The notes under the pieces are model-generated. The model had not been told where the DNA came from. It saw nothing but the letters and a program-made list of their open reading frames with translations, and did not search any database. A stretch of 64,000 nt of DNA from Frondihabitans sucicola (GTDB taxonomy: Bacteria; Actinomycetota; Actinomycetes; Actinomycetales; Microbacteriaceae), in assembly GCF_030296615.1 (NCBI RefSeq), contig NZ_AP027733.1, forward strand, positions 62,001-126,000, read 5' to 3'. This document shows positions 25,957 to 37,900 of this stretch, piece after piece. The number at the start of each line of letters is the position of its first letter. Within the stretch, counting starts at the first letter, position 1. The translations under genes were made by a program, and so were the position numbers.

Positions 25957-26904
25957 ATGGGACGCCTACCCGCCACCAGCCGCATCGGGGTGATCGACCG
26001 CCGGACGAACGAGCGACGCTCCGAGGGCATCGACATCGACGCCACTGACCTCGCCCGGGTCCGCGCACTCGCCCGCTGGTACTGCCTCACGCCGCGGCAC
26101 CTCATCGCTCTCGAAGAGCCGTACCACTCGTGGCACCCGGATGCCGCGACGGCGGGAACGCTCAGCGTCGAGGAGCGCTCCCGGCTCATCGGCCGCCGGG
26201 CAGAAGCCGCCCGTCGCCGCCTCGGCAAGATGGCTCGCGTCGAGGCAGTCGGAGGTGACGGCCCGCTCGTCGTCGGCAACCTCACCCTCGACCGTCAGCT
26301 CATCTACTCGGCCACCCGATTCGGTGGTCGCGCCGCCGACACCTCGTGGGACAACCTCGGTCCGATCAACCTCTACTCGATCGAGCACGCCCTTCTCGGA
26401 GCAGAGGTCGGCATCCAGCTTCAGGGCCTGATGGGGACCACCGGAGCCCGGGTCTTCTCCCAGCGAGAACTCGACACGGGTCACGACGCTTCCGGCGAAG
26501 ACCTCCCCCAGAAATACCGCTCGGGGTTCCTTCGCCGCGGTGGAGAGGTCACCGAGAAAGCACCCGACCTCGTGCTCTCCACCTCGTCGGGCGACAAGTA
26601 CATCGCCGTCGAGGTCGAGCGGGACACGAACCGGCCCATGGACGTCTACAAGGCCAAGCTGTCCGCCTACGAAGGCAACCTCGACATCGCCGCCACCTGG
26701 TACGTGTGCGAGCACCCCGCGACCGCGAAGCGAGTCCTTCGAGCAGCCGAGGAGTTCCCCGGCGCCAATGTCAGGGTCATGCTCCTGCGCGACCTGGGCA
26801 ACGGTCTCCGCGAGGCCGACATCCAGTACCTGCACCTGCCCGAACACGAACGTGCATCCCAGCTTCAACTCATCGCCGAAGACCTACAGAAGGTGGCTCG
26901 CTAA
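25957..26904 (+). CDS. Replication-relaxation family protein (315 aa)
   Basis: The N-terminal 100 residues are helical and basic, like a winged-helix DNA-binding region (DLARVRALARWYCLTPRHLIAL). The C-terminal part has a nuclease-like core (APDLVLSTSSGDKYIAVEVER then DTNRPMDVYKAKLSAY). This layout matches the replication-relaxation family of actinobacterial plasmids, which acts with the conjugation machinery at the transfer origin. The ribosome site is GAAGGAGACAC. The stop overlaps the start of the coupling protein (TAATG). No classic relaxase HUH motif is seen. Confidence 0.75.
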   Translation: MGRLPATSRIGVIDRRTNERRSEGIDIDATDLARVRALARWYCLTPRHLIALEEPYHSWHPDAATAGTLSVEERSRLIGRRAEAARRRLGKMARVEAVGGDGPLVVGNLTLDRQLIYSATRFGGRAADTSWDNLGPINLYSIEHALLGAEVGIQLQGLMGTTGARVFSQRELDTGHDASGEDLPQKYRSGFLRRGGEVTEKAPDLVLSTSSGDKYIAVEVERDTNRPMDVYKAKLSAYEGNLDIAATWYVCEHPATAKRVLRAAEEFPGANVRVMLLRDLGNGLREADIQYLHLPEHERASQLQLIAEDLQKVAR

Positions 26905-29599
26905 TGTCCAACGCCTACCCCTGGTTCGACCAGCAGCGCGACTTCGCCGGACGCAAGTGGATCGGTGAGCGCATCCATGCGTTCGGCATGGTCCTCCTGG
27001 CCATCGCTGCCGTGCTGTCGCTGCCCGCCCTCGTGGGCAAGCTGTACTCGTACTACGGCTTCGAGCGCTCGAACGACTCCTGGCACAAGCGCGGTTTGGT
27101 GCTCATGCTCCTGGGTCTTCCGGTCACCGTGTTCCTGGTGCTCACCGACCCCACGATCATCTTCCGGGTCGGCTACGAAACGGTGCTCACCGCGATCGAC
27201 AACAAGCCCTTTGTCGGCGGCATCATCCAGTGGCAGCTTCTCGGCCTTTCCCCCTCGCTCATGCTCGTCGGCTTCTCCTCGATCCTCTCCAGCTACCACT
27301 ACGAGTTCGCGTCGGAGAAGTACCTGCGGCACGTGAAGAAGTTCGGGCTTCTCTACCGCCTCCGCGAGGGACGAAACATCAAGGCCCTGGCCGAGGGCAA
27401 GGCCCCCGACCTCGGACACATCGCCTTCGGCATCCACGACGAAGACACCCTCCCCTGGCGCAGCCGCCGCCACGGAATGATCATCGGACGCAAGGCCGAC
27501 AAGGACTTCGGCCACGGCGTCATCCTGGGAGCCGCGGGCTCCGGCAAGTCCGTGCAGGCGCTCAACATCTTCGACCAGTGCATGGAGCGAAACTTCGCAG
27601 GCATCTACGCCGACTTCAAGGGCTCCAAGGGTGTCGAACGAGCACTGCGTGACATGGCCCGCCGCCTAAACCTGCCCTTTTACTCGTTCAGCCTCTACGG
27701 CAGCACAGACGGGGAGGGCGTCTACTACGACCCGCTCGCCTGGCCCGGACTCGCGACAGACAAGGCCTCCGTCATCGTCAGCGCCATGCCCTTCGCGGAG
27801 GGAGGCGGAAGCCAGTTCTACAAGAACGCCATCGAGGCCTACCTCCCGGTGCAGATCGAGATCATGGAGAAGGTCGGCACCCTCCCCGGCGAGGGCACCT
27901 TCGACTTCCTCGCCAACACCTGCACCCCTTCCCTCCTGCTCGACCGGGCCAAAGAGTTCGCGGCCCACGACTCGACGAAGGCGCAGTACAACGAGTGGAA
28001 GCGTCGCCTCGCTGGCATCAACCCGGAGACCCTCGAAGGCCTGCGGGGCAACCTCAACAAGATCATCAACTCGGGCGGCAAGTACCTCCGCCCCCGACCG
28101 ACCCGCATGCCACGGTGCTCGACCTCCGCGACGCCGTCGACGAGGGTGCGATCATCTACTTCTCGTTCGCCACGAGCCTCGACGCCGTGTCCGTCGTGAC
28201 CATCGGCTCCCTGCTCATCCAGGACATCACCGCGATGATCGGCGCCCGAATGAACGGGCCCGTCGCCAACATCCGCCCCGTGCTCTTCATGCCCGACGAG
28301 ACCTCCGTCCTCGAAGAGCGTGCCGAGCTGCTCGACAACATGCTGCGCCAGGCCCGAGAGGCAAAGGTGTGGGTGTGGCCCGTCGCCCAGTCGCTGGTCT
28401 CCTGGCCCGAGTCGACCCGCAACGAGGTCCTCTCCAACGCCCGCACCAAGATCGCCTACAACGTCCCCGACAAGTTCACCCAGGACTACCTGGTCGGCGG
28501 TCTCAGCAAGGTGCCGTGGCTCACCTTCCAGACGGGCACAGAGTCTGACGCTCGTGCTGGCGGTCGCCGCGAGGTCACCGTCGGCGGCCGCGGCTTCGCC
28601 AAGGTCGACCGTGGCGACCAGCTCACTCCGGGTGACCTCAACCTCCGCGACCGCGAGGCCTACATCTGGTTCACCGGCGGCACGGACACCTGGCTGACGA
28701 TCAAGCCGTTCCGACGCCACCGCGTCCGCAACGAGGAGATCGAGCAGGACATTGTGCAGATCAAGACCATCGCCCGCGCCTCCATCCTCGCCTCGCTCAA
28801 CAGCGCAGGCCCGGAGGATGCTGCCCTCTCGGAGGCGGCACGACTTCGAGTCGAGCATGCCAAGGCTCGCGGCCTCGCTCGCCTGAACGGTGACCCCGCT
28901 CCGACCAGCCTCGTCGAGGAGGAGGCGATGGACGGCAACTGGGGCGACGACCTCAGTTACTCAGCCCCGGCCATCTCGTCCGATGTCGACCCGGACCTCC
29001 TGGCCGACTACCGCGATCGCCGAGCTGCTCAGTCGCAGGCCCTGCCCATGCAGGCTCCCGCGCTTCCGGCGTCGACACCCGCGCTGCCGCTGCCTGGGGC
29101 ATCGAACGCACCGGCGTTCCCCTTCCACGCCTCGCCTGCGAGCATGCCCGAGAGTGGGGCGACGGTCGCGCACGAGCCCGCCACCCAGGACCCTGCACCG
29201 ACGGTCGCGTTCCCCTTCGCGCCCCTGCCGACCGCACCGGTCAATGCTCCGGCACCCGGGTTCCCTGTGGCGCCGTTCATCGCGCGCGACCCGGCGCCCG
29301 CCGCCCCCGCCGATGCTCCTCTGGTGCAGCCGACCATCCCCGCCACCAGCGAGGTCGAGGAGCCTGGAGAGGAGGGGGCACCCGGCAGCGTCAGCCTCTT
29401 GGATTCCCTGAAGTCGATCAAGGCTCAGACCGGCGCGCCGGAGGGCTTCGCGCCCGCTCGTCGCACGCCGCCCGTCGCGACCCCCCGACCGGACTGGCTG
29501 CCCGCACGTCGCACCCCGACCCCGCCGGTCGACGAGGCCGCCCCCACTCCACGGCGAGGGCCCTCCTGGGGAACCAAGGACGACGAGGCTTCCGCCTAA
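26904..29599 (+). CDS. Type IV coupling protein (VirD4/TraD-like ATPase), apparent frameshift (about 898 aa)
   Basis: This is the DNA pump that brings plasmid DNA to the secretion channel. The N-terminus has membrane segments (FGMVLLAIAAVLSLPALVG and GLVLMLLGLPVTVFLVL, plus a third near residue 110). Walker A is ILGAAGSGKSVQAL (residues about 206-219) and Walker B is RPVLFMPDETSVL (about 457-469). The C-terminal 230 residues are Pro/Ala-rich and disordered. One C added to the run at 28091-28095 restores LRPPPTDPHATVLDLRDAVDEG; without it the protein stops soon after. A terminator follows. Confidence 0.85.
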
Positions 29600-29632
29600 C
29601 CTCCCCCACCCCCCGGTTCAGCAGCGACACAG

Positions 29633-29657
29633 CCGCCTCACGGTTTCCGTGGGGCGG
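29633..29657 (+). terminator. Terminator hairpin after the coupling protein
   Basis: CCGCCTCACGG (29633-29643) pairs with CCGTGGGGCGG (29647-29657) with one T-G wobble. Confidence 0.65.
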
Positions 29658-29667
29658 TTCTGCGTCT

Positions 29668-29686
29668 GCAAGTTGCTATACTAAAG
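29668..29686 (+). promoter_or_regulatory. GCAACCTGCTA-type promoter of the conjugation operon
   Basis: GCAAGTTGCTATACTAAAG carries a good -10 (TATACT) and lies about 30 bases before the VirB8-like gene, with an AGGAGA ribosome site between. Confidence 0.7.
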
Positions 29687-29711
29687 ACACGACTTCTAGG
29701 AGACACCACCA

Positions 29712-31127
29712 ATGGTTGACAACCACAGCGACGCCTTCGACTCGGCTTTCACACCGGGACCTCGCCCTGAGGTCCCCGCGGCAACTAGCGATCCCCGCAC
29801 CTGGGACGCCCCGCCGGTCGAGCCGACCGTCGCGGCAGCCGCCCCGTCGTTCAACCCGAGCGAGCCCGCACCTGAGTCCCGTCGTCGTGGTCGCGGCTCG
29901 AAGGCGCCCGCCGCGGCGAAGCCCTCCAAGGCAGAGCTGAAGGCCGCCAAGCAGGAGGCGTCGAAGACGAAGGCGCCGAAGCAGTCCCGCAAGGAGCGTC
30001 AGGCTGCGGAGGTCCGAGCGAAGGCTGTCGACAAGAAGTCCAGCATCTCCCTCGGCCAGCGTTACGGCGGCAACCGCAAGTACTGGCTGCTCCTGAGCGC
30101 CGCCCTCGTCCTCTCCCCCGTCCTCTCGCTCACGTCGCTCGCCGTCGGCGGGGCGAAGGCGAACAAGTCCGACATCGCCGCCGCCGTCGACCAGGCCCTC
30201 AAGGACCGCGGTTCCAACTTCCCCACCGGGCAGGCCGTCATGTGGTCCGGCCAGGTCGTGCGCACCTGGGGCACCTGGGACTCCAGCGACCAGACCGACC
30301 AGCGCTCCGTCCTCCTCAGCCAGTACCTCAGCCGCGGCCTCGACCCCTCGGCCGGATGGAACGGTGCAGGCAAGCAGGAGGTCCTGTACTCCACCGTCAA
30401 CCCGGTTCCGACCATCGTCGACGCCAACCACGCCTGGGTCGACGCGAGCTACCAGATTCAGGACGGCACCTGGCGCTGCGTCTCGCTGCCGATCTACGCG
30501 TACCACCCCAAGGGCTTCACCTCGGCGACCTCCTACGCGTTCGCCCTGACCGCCAACCCGGTGCCCGTCGCATGTGCACCCCGCACCGGAGCGCCCACCA
30601 TCTCCTCGAACCAGGTCGACGCCGCTGGCAAGCCGACCAGCGACGACCAGGTCTCGGGCCAGAAGCTCCAGACCGAATACTTCCCGGGCTTCTTCGCCGC
30701 ATGGGCTGCCAGCGACCAGGCAACCCTGAAGCAGTACGCGACCAACGACGCCGAACTCGTCGGCCTCGGCGGGGCCTTCGACTCGACCCCCGCGCCGACG
30801 ATCAACGAGGTGCACCTGCCCCTCTCCAACGGAGCCAAGATCACGTCGGGCCAGACTTACACGGCCACCGTGTCCGTCACCTGGACCGTCGCAGGCTCCA
30901 CGGCTCAGCTCACCTCGTGGTACGACGTCAAGCTCCGCAATGGCGGCAACCAGTGGTTCGTCACCGGTGAGCCCACTCCCGTCGAACAGCAGACCAACGT
31001 CGGCGGCAGCCAGGCGGGCGACATCAGCACGCCGCAGACCGGCGACAAGGCCAATCTCTGGACGACTCCGAAGCCCACGGCACCCACGGCGGAGAAGACC
31101 ACCTCTCCCACCGCCGATGGCCAGTGA
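29712..31127 (+). CDS. VirB8/TcpC-like conjugation protein (471 aa)
   Basis: A disordered, Lys/Ala-rich cytoplasmic part (residues 1-115) precedes one membrane segment (YWLLLSAALVLSPVLSLTSLAVG, about 118-140). A large extracytoplasmic domain follows, with repeated FFAAWAASDQATLKQY-type and WYDVKLRNGGNQWFVTGEP-type segments as in TcpC and VirB8 NTF2-like domains. It should form the inner-membrane scaffold of the channel. The C-terminus is a Thr/Pro-rich tail. Confidence 0.75.
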   Translation: MVDNHSDAFDSAFTPGPRPEVPAATSDPRTWDAPPVEPTVAAAAPSFNPSEPAPESRRRGRGSKAPAAAKPSKAELKAAKQEASKTKAPKQSRKERQAAEVRAKAVDKKSSISLGQRYGGNRKYWLLLSAALVLSPVLSLTSLAVGGAKANKSDIAAAVDQALKDRGSNFPTGQAVMWSGQVVRTWGTWDSSDQTDQRSVLLSQYLSRGLDPSAGWNGAGKQEVLYSTVNPVPTIVDANHAWVDASYQIQDGTWRCVSLPIYAYHPKGFTSATSYAFALTANPVPVACAPRTGAPTISSNQVDAAGKPTSDDQVSGQKLQTEYFPGFFAAWAASDQATLKQYATNDAELVGLGGAFDSTPAPTINEVHLPLSNGAKITSGQTYTATVSVTWTVAGSTAQLTSWYDVKLRNGGNQWFVTGEPTPVEQQTNVGGSQAGDISTPQTGDKANLWTTPKPTAPTAEKTTSPTADGQ

Positions 31128-31201
31128 AAACGGGCATAAACGTGTCAATGATCGGGGGAAATCGCCCCATTTCAAGGTCGATTTCGACTTGACTCTTTGT
31201 A

Positions 31202-31220
31202 GGGGAACAACCCGTTCCCC
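31202..31220 (+). terminator. Hairpin GGGGAAC/GTTCCCC
   Basis: A perfect 7-base stem with a 5-base loop lies 75 bases past the VirB8-like gene; a second smaller stem (GGGG...CCCC, 31154-31167) precedes it. They may cause partial termination or protect the downstream mRNA end. Confidence 0.5.
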
Positions 31221-31321
31221 GCAGCTCTTGCAGAGAGTCGCGCAAGCACTATCCCGCAAGGCTGCATCCCACCTCATGGGCGCAACGGCTCCGGCCAACG
31301 CCTCTGAACCTTGGAGTGCAA

Positions 31322-31540
31322 ATGCCTTTCTCCCCCGGACTTCTGACCGGAATCGGTGTGATCGCGAGCGTCCTGGCTCTCGTGACCTGGATTCGCACCG
31401 GCGGCAAGCTGATGAAGGCCCTGCTGGTCTTCGTCGGCGCGGCGCTGATCTGCGCGTTCATCTCGAACCCCGGTCTCATGACCTCCACCCTCGCGGGTCT
31501 CTTCGGAAAGATCGTCACCACGGTCGTCGGTTGGTTCTGA
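31322..31540 (+). CDS. Small membrane protein, TcpD/VirB2-like position (72 aa)
   Basis: ATG at 31322 has GGAG five bases upstream; a GTG two codons earlier is possible. Three hydrophobic stretches (LLTGIGVIASVLALVTWI, MKALLVFVGAALICAFI and TLAGLFGKIVTTVVGWF) leave little else. Size and place in the operon fit the small membrane subunit of Gram-positive conjugation systems (TcpD or pilin-like). Confidence 0.65.
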   Translation: MPFSPGLLTGIGVIASVLALVTWIRTGGKLMKALLVFVGAALICAFISNPGLMTSTLAGLFGKIVTTVVGWF

Positions 31541-31619
31541 CCCGTCCCGCATCAATCGCGTCGAGGGGGTCAGCATCTGCTGTCCCCCTCGCCGCACTTA
31601 ACCGAGGAGGTGTTCTCTG

Positions 31620-32273
31620 ATGGCCGATGAATCAGCACAGGCTGCCACGCAGATCACCGTCGAGAACTACACCGCGGTGTCGAAGATCAGGAAGCGCATC
31701 CGCTCCATCGGCGACATGGCAGTCCCCCTCAAGCGTGGACTCGGAGAGGACCAGCTCGTAGCGATCCTCGGCACCCTCGCTCTGCTGGGCATCATCTACG
31801 GTCTCGTGCTCGCACCGATCGTGCACCTGCTCCACATCACGCTCACGTGGGCGGCCTTCGCGGTCTACCTGATCGTCCCCACCTTCTTGGCTGCGCAGAA
31901 GATCGGCACTCCCATGAAGAGTGCCAAGACCGTCAGCGGGACCGTGTCGTCCCTCCTGCGCAGCCTCCTGGATGACCCGGTCCACCGCCGCGGCGTTCCC
32001 CAGGCCAGAAAGACCGTCACGGGTCGCCGCCTCCACTACCAGCGCCAGTGGGTGTCGGCCGACATCACCGAGCCCGTCGACTCCCTCGCCACCGGTGCGG
32101 GCGACGAGAACTACCACTACGAGAACGTGTCGTTCCTCGATCGCTGGATGGCCGAGCACTCGGTCCAGCACGAGGAGCAGCGCGCCGCCGAAGTCGAGGA
32201 GAAGAAGCTGGACCGCGCTGCGCGCCAGACGATGCTTCACAACTCCACCGACCAAACAGTCACCTTCGACTAG
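31620..32273 (+). CDS. TcpE-like conjugation membrane protein (217 aa)
   Basis: Two adjacent membrane segments (LVAILGTLALLGIIYGLVLAPIV and LTWAAFAVYLIVPTFLAAQKI, residues about 47-95) are followed by a cytoplasmic tail. The order (small membrane protein, TcpE-like protein, VirB4 ATPase) is that of tcp-type conjugation operons. The ribosome site is GAGGAGGTGTTCTG. Confidence 0.7.
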   Translation: MADESAQAATQITVENYTAVSKIRKRIRSIGDMAVPLKRGLGEDQLVAILGTLALLGIIYGLVLAPIVHLLHITLTWAAFAVYLIVPTFLAAQKIGTPMKSAKTVSGTVSSLLRSLLDDPVHRRGVPQARKTVTGRRLHYQRQWVSADITEPVDSLATGAGDENYHYENVSFLDRWMAEHSVQHEEQRAAEVEEKKLDRAARQTMLHNSTDQTVTFD

Positions 32274-32287
32274 GAAGACCGAATCAC

Positions 32288-34951
32288 ATGGGTCTCATCG
32301 ACAACATGCGCAAGGCCGAGCAGATCAAGAAGCTCTCGCGTCTCTCCGTAGAGGACCGCGACGCCAACCGCCTCCCGATCGTCTACGGCAACAACGACTT
32401 CTTCCTCAGCCGCGAGGCAGCATGGTCGCTGCACTCCATCCCCACCAAGCCCTGGGGCTACCTCAAGGACAGCGACAAGGTCGGCTACTTCCTCGGCGGC
32501 ATCGGCTTCTTCAACCGGTCCTTCCCCTCCGAGCAGGGCAACGCTGGTCACCTCCTCGTCACCAACCACACCTACAGCTCCGAGGCATGGCAAGACGCCC
32601 TCCTCGCGCACAACGCCGAGCGCGCCCTCCCGGGCTTCGGCCTCTACCTCGACGCGACGCGCGAGAACATCGACGTGTCGGAGTTCTTCAGCCGCGACAT
32701 CTACCTGGCGACCCGCCTCGGAGAGCGCTTCGACTACAGCGGCGTCATGGGCACCATCCGCCAGGTCACCGACTTCTTCACCAGCGGCTTCGGCCTCGAC
32801 GACAGCCAGCCCCTCCCCGAGGAGATCGCCCACTGGCAGGCCCAGGCCGACCAGGTCGACCAGACCTTCGGTGGATCGTTCTTCAAGGCCGACGCCCAGA
32901 GCCGCCGCCGCCTGGAGTGGCTCGTGCGCCACCTCGACACCCCAGCCCAGCCGACCCCGGACGTCACCCCCGCCGACCGCCTCCAGTGGGGCATCGGCGA
33001 ATGGCAGACCACCCTGGCCGCCTACACCGAGGTCGTCGACCTCGGCGTCAACGGCAAGGACAAGTACAAGTGCGTGCAGTTCGAGACGCCCACGGGCACC
33101 GGAACCTCCTACGCCGCGTACCTCCCCTCGCCCACACGCCCGACTCGGTGTCGTACTCGCTGAAGTGGATGCAGCACGCCTCCACGCTCCCGTTCCCCGT
33201 CGACATCTCGGTGCACTTCGAGGTCGTCGACTCCACCCGCGCCAGCAAGGACCTCGACCGAGCCATCAACGCCGCCGAGAACCAGGTCTCCGATGACGCC
33301 GAGGTCGGACACAACACCGACCAGCGCACCCTCCGCCAGCAGTCGGAGCTGCGCAAGCTCGCCGAGGACCTCGCGGCGGGCCGCCTGCCGATGATGTACT
33401 GGCAGGCCGTCTTCATGGTCACCGACACCACCAAGGAGGGGCTCCTCCAGAAGGTGATCGCGCTCAAGCGCCACTACAGCGACATCGAGTTCGAACTCGT
33501 CGTTCCGGCCCGAGACCAGCGCGAACTCTTCTACCAGTCCTTCCCCGGCTCCGAGGTCACGATCAAGGACTGGATGCAGAAGTCCAAGGCCGACTTCTTC
33601 GTCTCCGGTCAGCCGTGGGTGTCGACCGAGGTCGGCGACGGCAAGGGGCTCTACCAGGGCTTCACCGTCGTCGCAGACTCCCAGGGGCAGCCCAGCGCGG
33701 CGTCCCGGTCTTCTACGACCTCCAGAACATCGGTGACGACGCCCACCAGGCCCCCACCGAGATCGTCTTCGGCGACCCGGGCTCCGGGAAGACCGTGTCC
33801 CGCGGCCTCAAGTGCGCCCTCGAAGACGGCTACAAGGGCATCACCCAGTTCATCTGGGACCCCAAGGAGACTTCCTGCCCCTGAAGCTCTACGCGAAGCA
33901 GATGATGCTCAACCCCGACAAGGTCCGCCTCATCGACCTCTACGACCCCGAGGCCTCGATCTCGCTCGACGCCTTCGGCATCGCCGAGGTCGACGCCGAG
34001 AAGAAGATCGACGAGCGCGCGTCCATGGCGATCGAGATTCTCGAAGCCCTCTGCCGCCGCTTCGTCTCCCCCAACAACCCCTCGAATACCGCCTACGCGC
34101 GCATCATCCAGCGTGCTGTCAACGCGGAGCTGGAGTCGCAGCGCACCGCAGGCACCACCCCGAGCATGCGAGGGGTCCTCGTGCGCCTCGACCGCTGGGG
34201 CACCGGCGACCTCCGCGACGTCGTCAACGTCCAGGACGAGGTCCGCGGCAAGTGGATCGACATGGCCCAGACCCTGAGCGAGCACCTCGACACCCAGTCG
34301 AAGGACACCCTCGGCCGCCTCCTCTTCGCAGAGCCCGGCATCGGTCGCTCCATGACCGTCGAGGCCGGGTCCATGACCATCTTCGTCGCGCTGAACCTCC
34401 AGCCCACCGAAGAGGGCACCGAGCCCACGAGCACCTCGACGATCCACGACGTCATCTCCGGCCTCATGACCGACTACATCCGCTCGCTCCTCTACCGCCT
34501 GCCGGACGAAGAGCCGAAGGTTCTGGTCTTCGACGAGTGGCACGTCATCAAGCGCACCAAGCGCGCCGAGGCCCTCGTCAACTGGCTCCGCCGCATGGGC
34601 CGCTCCAAGCGTGCTCAGGTCCGCCAGCTCTCGCAGGCCGCCGTCGACTTCGACACCAACTCCCTGTCCGCCGTCTGGGCCGGGAAGTGCCAGACCAAGG
34701 ACTCGGCCATCGCCTCCTGCACGATGCTGGAGATCGAGCCGAACGAGGTCAACATCGGCACCCTCATGCGTCTCGGCGCTGGCGAGTTCCTCTTCCGGGA
34801 CCAGAAGGGCCGCATCGCCCGCGTCTTCGTCGACATCTGGGACAAGTGGCTCCTCGACCGGTTCAACACCCAGCCGGACGCCAAGGCCCGCCTCCTCGAA
34901 GAGCTGCGTCAGCAGCAGCCCAACCTCCTCTCCTCGGCCGTCGCCGCCTGA
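32288..34951 (+). CDS. VirB4-family conjugation ATPase, three apparent frameshifts (about 888 aa)
   Basis: VirB4 powers assembly and substrate transfer at the inner membrane. The N-terminal 300 residues match the VirB4 N-domain. Walker A is VFGDPGSGKTVSRG (residues about 493-506), IWDPKGDFLPL follows, and Walker B is KVLVFDEWHVIK (about 743-754). Single bases must be added at the C run 33131-33133, the G run 33699-33700 and the G run 33866-33867 to keep one frame. Each repair restores family-typical sequence such as WDPKGDF. I regard it as an intact gene with sequence errors. Confidence 0.85.
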
Positions 34952-34974
34952 TCCCCCCTCACCACGGAGCAACC

Positions 34975-37900
34975 ATGACGATCCTGGCCCTGAACCGGCG
35001 CATGACGCCGAAGCCGATCATGCCGACCCCGGCGCTCGTCGACACCGCCCGCAAGGCGTTCGACGCCAAGCAGGCCGAGAGGCGCGACGTCCGAGCGAAG
35101 AGCCCCGTGCGCCGCCTGGTCCGGCGCCTCATGATGGCGCTCTCCGGGCTGTTCCTGATCGTCGCCTTCGTCGGCGGCGCGGGCGTCGGGTCCGCCCAGG
35201 CATTCCAGATGCCCTGGGACACCGGCGCCAACATTGCCGCGGGCGTGCTGAACTTCTGCAACCCGGAAGCAGTCCCGGACCCCTCCGGCATCCAGGGCTT
35301 CGACAGCGTGTGGCTCGGGCTCAACAAGCAGGACTCCTCGAAGGTTGCCAACGCGGTGAAGGCCTCGGACCCTGACACTGGGTCGGGCAAGAGCGGCCTC
35401 GCGCGGCTCCAGACCATGTTCAAGGACTCCAGCAACAAGAGCCAGCTCACCAACATCCTGAACACCGGGTACTCCGACTACGGCATGTCGACCCTGCGCT
35501 GGACCAACTACGGCGCCTCGTGCATGTCGGAGGGCAGCCTGCTCACGGGGGTCTCGAACCTCCTCCTCACCGCGCTCGTTGTCTTCCCCAGCTCCTTCGC
35601 CATGGCGGTCGTCAGCTTCGCCATGAACAACATCCTGTACACGGTCTTCTCCGCGATGGTCTCGCCCGTCATTGGTCTCTTCGCGGGCATCTTCAAGCCG
35701 TGGCTCGTCGTCATCGCCGTCATGATCGGCCTGCCGTTCGCGTGGATCAAGTCCCGCGGGTCGCTCGGCAAGCTGCTTTCGGCGACCGCCTGGGTGGCAT
35801 TCATCCTCTCGATCTTCTTCTACGTTCAGAACAACTCCGCGGGCGTCTTCAACTTCGCCAACAACGCCGTCACCAACCTGACTTCGTTCGCATCATGCAT
35901 GATGCTCAATTCGAGCAACGGAACGAGCGCGACCGGGACCGACTTCAGCTCGATCGGCACGGCGTCGGGCGGCGGCTGCAACACGGACATCGTGAGCCAA
36001 GTGCTTCATGGCACGCAGGCAAGCGGTGCCACCTTCACGGAAGCCACCGGCGTATCCCAGGCCATCTGGTACTCCCTTCCCTACACCGTTTGGTCCATGG
36101 GCGAGGTCGGGCCGGACCAGGCCGCGCAGGACCGCCTCATCGAATCGAACAACGGACCGGAAGGAACGACCATCTCGTGGTCGGCCGCCATCCTGAATGG
36201 CCAGTACGCGGGCCCCGGCGACGCGCGCATCGTGCAAGCCGTCAACCTCTGGAACAACGGCAACTACAACCCCAGCAAGGCTCCCGATGCTGGATCGAAA
36301 ATCTCCTACTGGACGAACTCGCAGAACGCAAACGACTGGAAGGACGCTGCTTCCCCCGCTCTGGCGGCACCGTCTCACGAGGTTCCGTTCCTGTCGGTCG
36401 TTCGGGCGCTCTGCAATGACACGTACACCGGCACTACGGGTGGCGACTACTCGTTGGGTGATTCAGACCCCACGCACAGCGACGCGAACAAGTGGGGATA
36501 CGGCAGTAGCTGCGACACCGCTACCGCGAAAACGTCGCACGTCTGGACCACTGTCCAGGGCAACGCCTTCGAGCAGCGCATCAGCGCCGCCGTCGCCGGT
36601 GGCCTCGTTGCCCTCATCATCCTGGCCGTGCTCGGCTTCGTGTCGATGTACCTGATCTTCCAGAAGCTCTCGTTCTACTTCCTCATGATGTTCGCTCCGC
36701 TCTTCCTTGCAATCGGCGCCTTCCCGGACGAGAAGCGTTCGGCGTTCGCGAAGAAGTACGGCGAGGTCTTGCTGGCGAACGTCATCAAGCAGGTCGTCGC
36801 TGTGATCATGGTGATCTTCATCGCGAAGTCCCTCAGCACGGTCCTCAGCAACGCATCCATCCCGTGGCTGCTGAAGCCGCTCTCCGTCCTGGCGTTCTAC
36901 TTCGCTCTGCTCTTCTTCGCCATCCCGCTGACTCGCATCCTCAAGGCGGCAGCCAAGGGCGACACGAAGGTCATCGACAAGGTCGCCAACGCCCCGAAGA
37001 CCGCGCTCAAGGTCGCCGCTGTCGCCGGTGCCGTCGCCGCTACCGCGGGTATCGCCGCGCCGGTGCTCGCCGGTTCCGGCGCCCTGGCTGGCGTCGGGGG
37101 CCTCGGCGGTCTCGCCAAGGGCGGTCTCACTGCCCTCAAGGCTCCCGGAGCGGCACAGCGCCTCCTGGGTACCGCTACTCGTGGCCTCTCGCGTCGGGGC
37201 GGCGTCCTCGGGGCATCGGCTCGCGCTATGAGCATGGGTACCCAGCTCGTCGGCGGCGCCTTTGCGAGTGCCAGTGCTGAGGTGAACAACAACGGCATCG
37301 GCGTCAAGGCCATGGATGCCGCCGATCTCGCGCGCCGGAAGCTCCTCACCTCACGGGGCGCTAGTGACGAAGAGCTGGCCGCAGCGGGTCTCTATGGGCG
37401 CAACGCTGATGGCAGCCTCACCGAGGGTGGCAAGCAGCAGGCTCTCGCCGACTGGATGCGCTACAAGGGCTCGAACACGTACGACGAGAACAAGGCCGTC
37501 ACGGAAGAAAAGCGGAAGTTCTTCAAGGACTACCGCCAGCGCGTGGGCAAGTACCACGAGGGCGACCCCGACCACCCCTCCAATGCGGAGCAGGCATCCG
37601 AGGAGTGGAAGGCTGAGCGCGAGGAGGAGCGCCGGAAGGACCGCGAGGCGGACGAGAAGCGCAAGGCCGAGCGCGGCGAAGACCGCGATAAGGACCGCGA
37701 GGCCGCGGGCGGCCCGTCGTTTGGCGGTGGCGGAGACCGTTCTAACCGCCCGTCGTCCGATGCGCCCTTCTCTGACAACAACACCGAGACGGCTGAGCGC
37801 GCCGCCGCACGAGCTGTTGGCGATGTCTCGAACCGCCCTGGCTTCGCGTCGACCGACAACGACTGGACGTTCCGCACGGCCAGCGAAGTCGAGCGTCAGT

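Noticed and set aside
29642-29650. GTTTCCGTGG as a further copy of the polar 13-mer
   Set aside because: Only the first eight bases match and it is part of a terminator stem.
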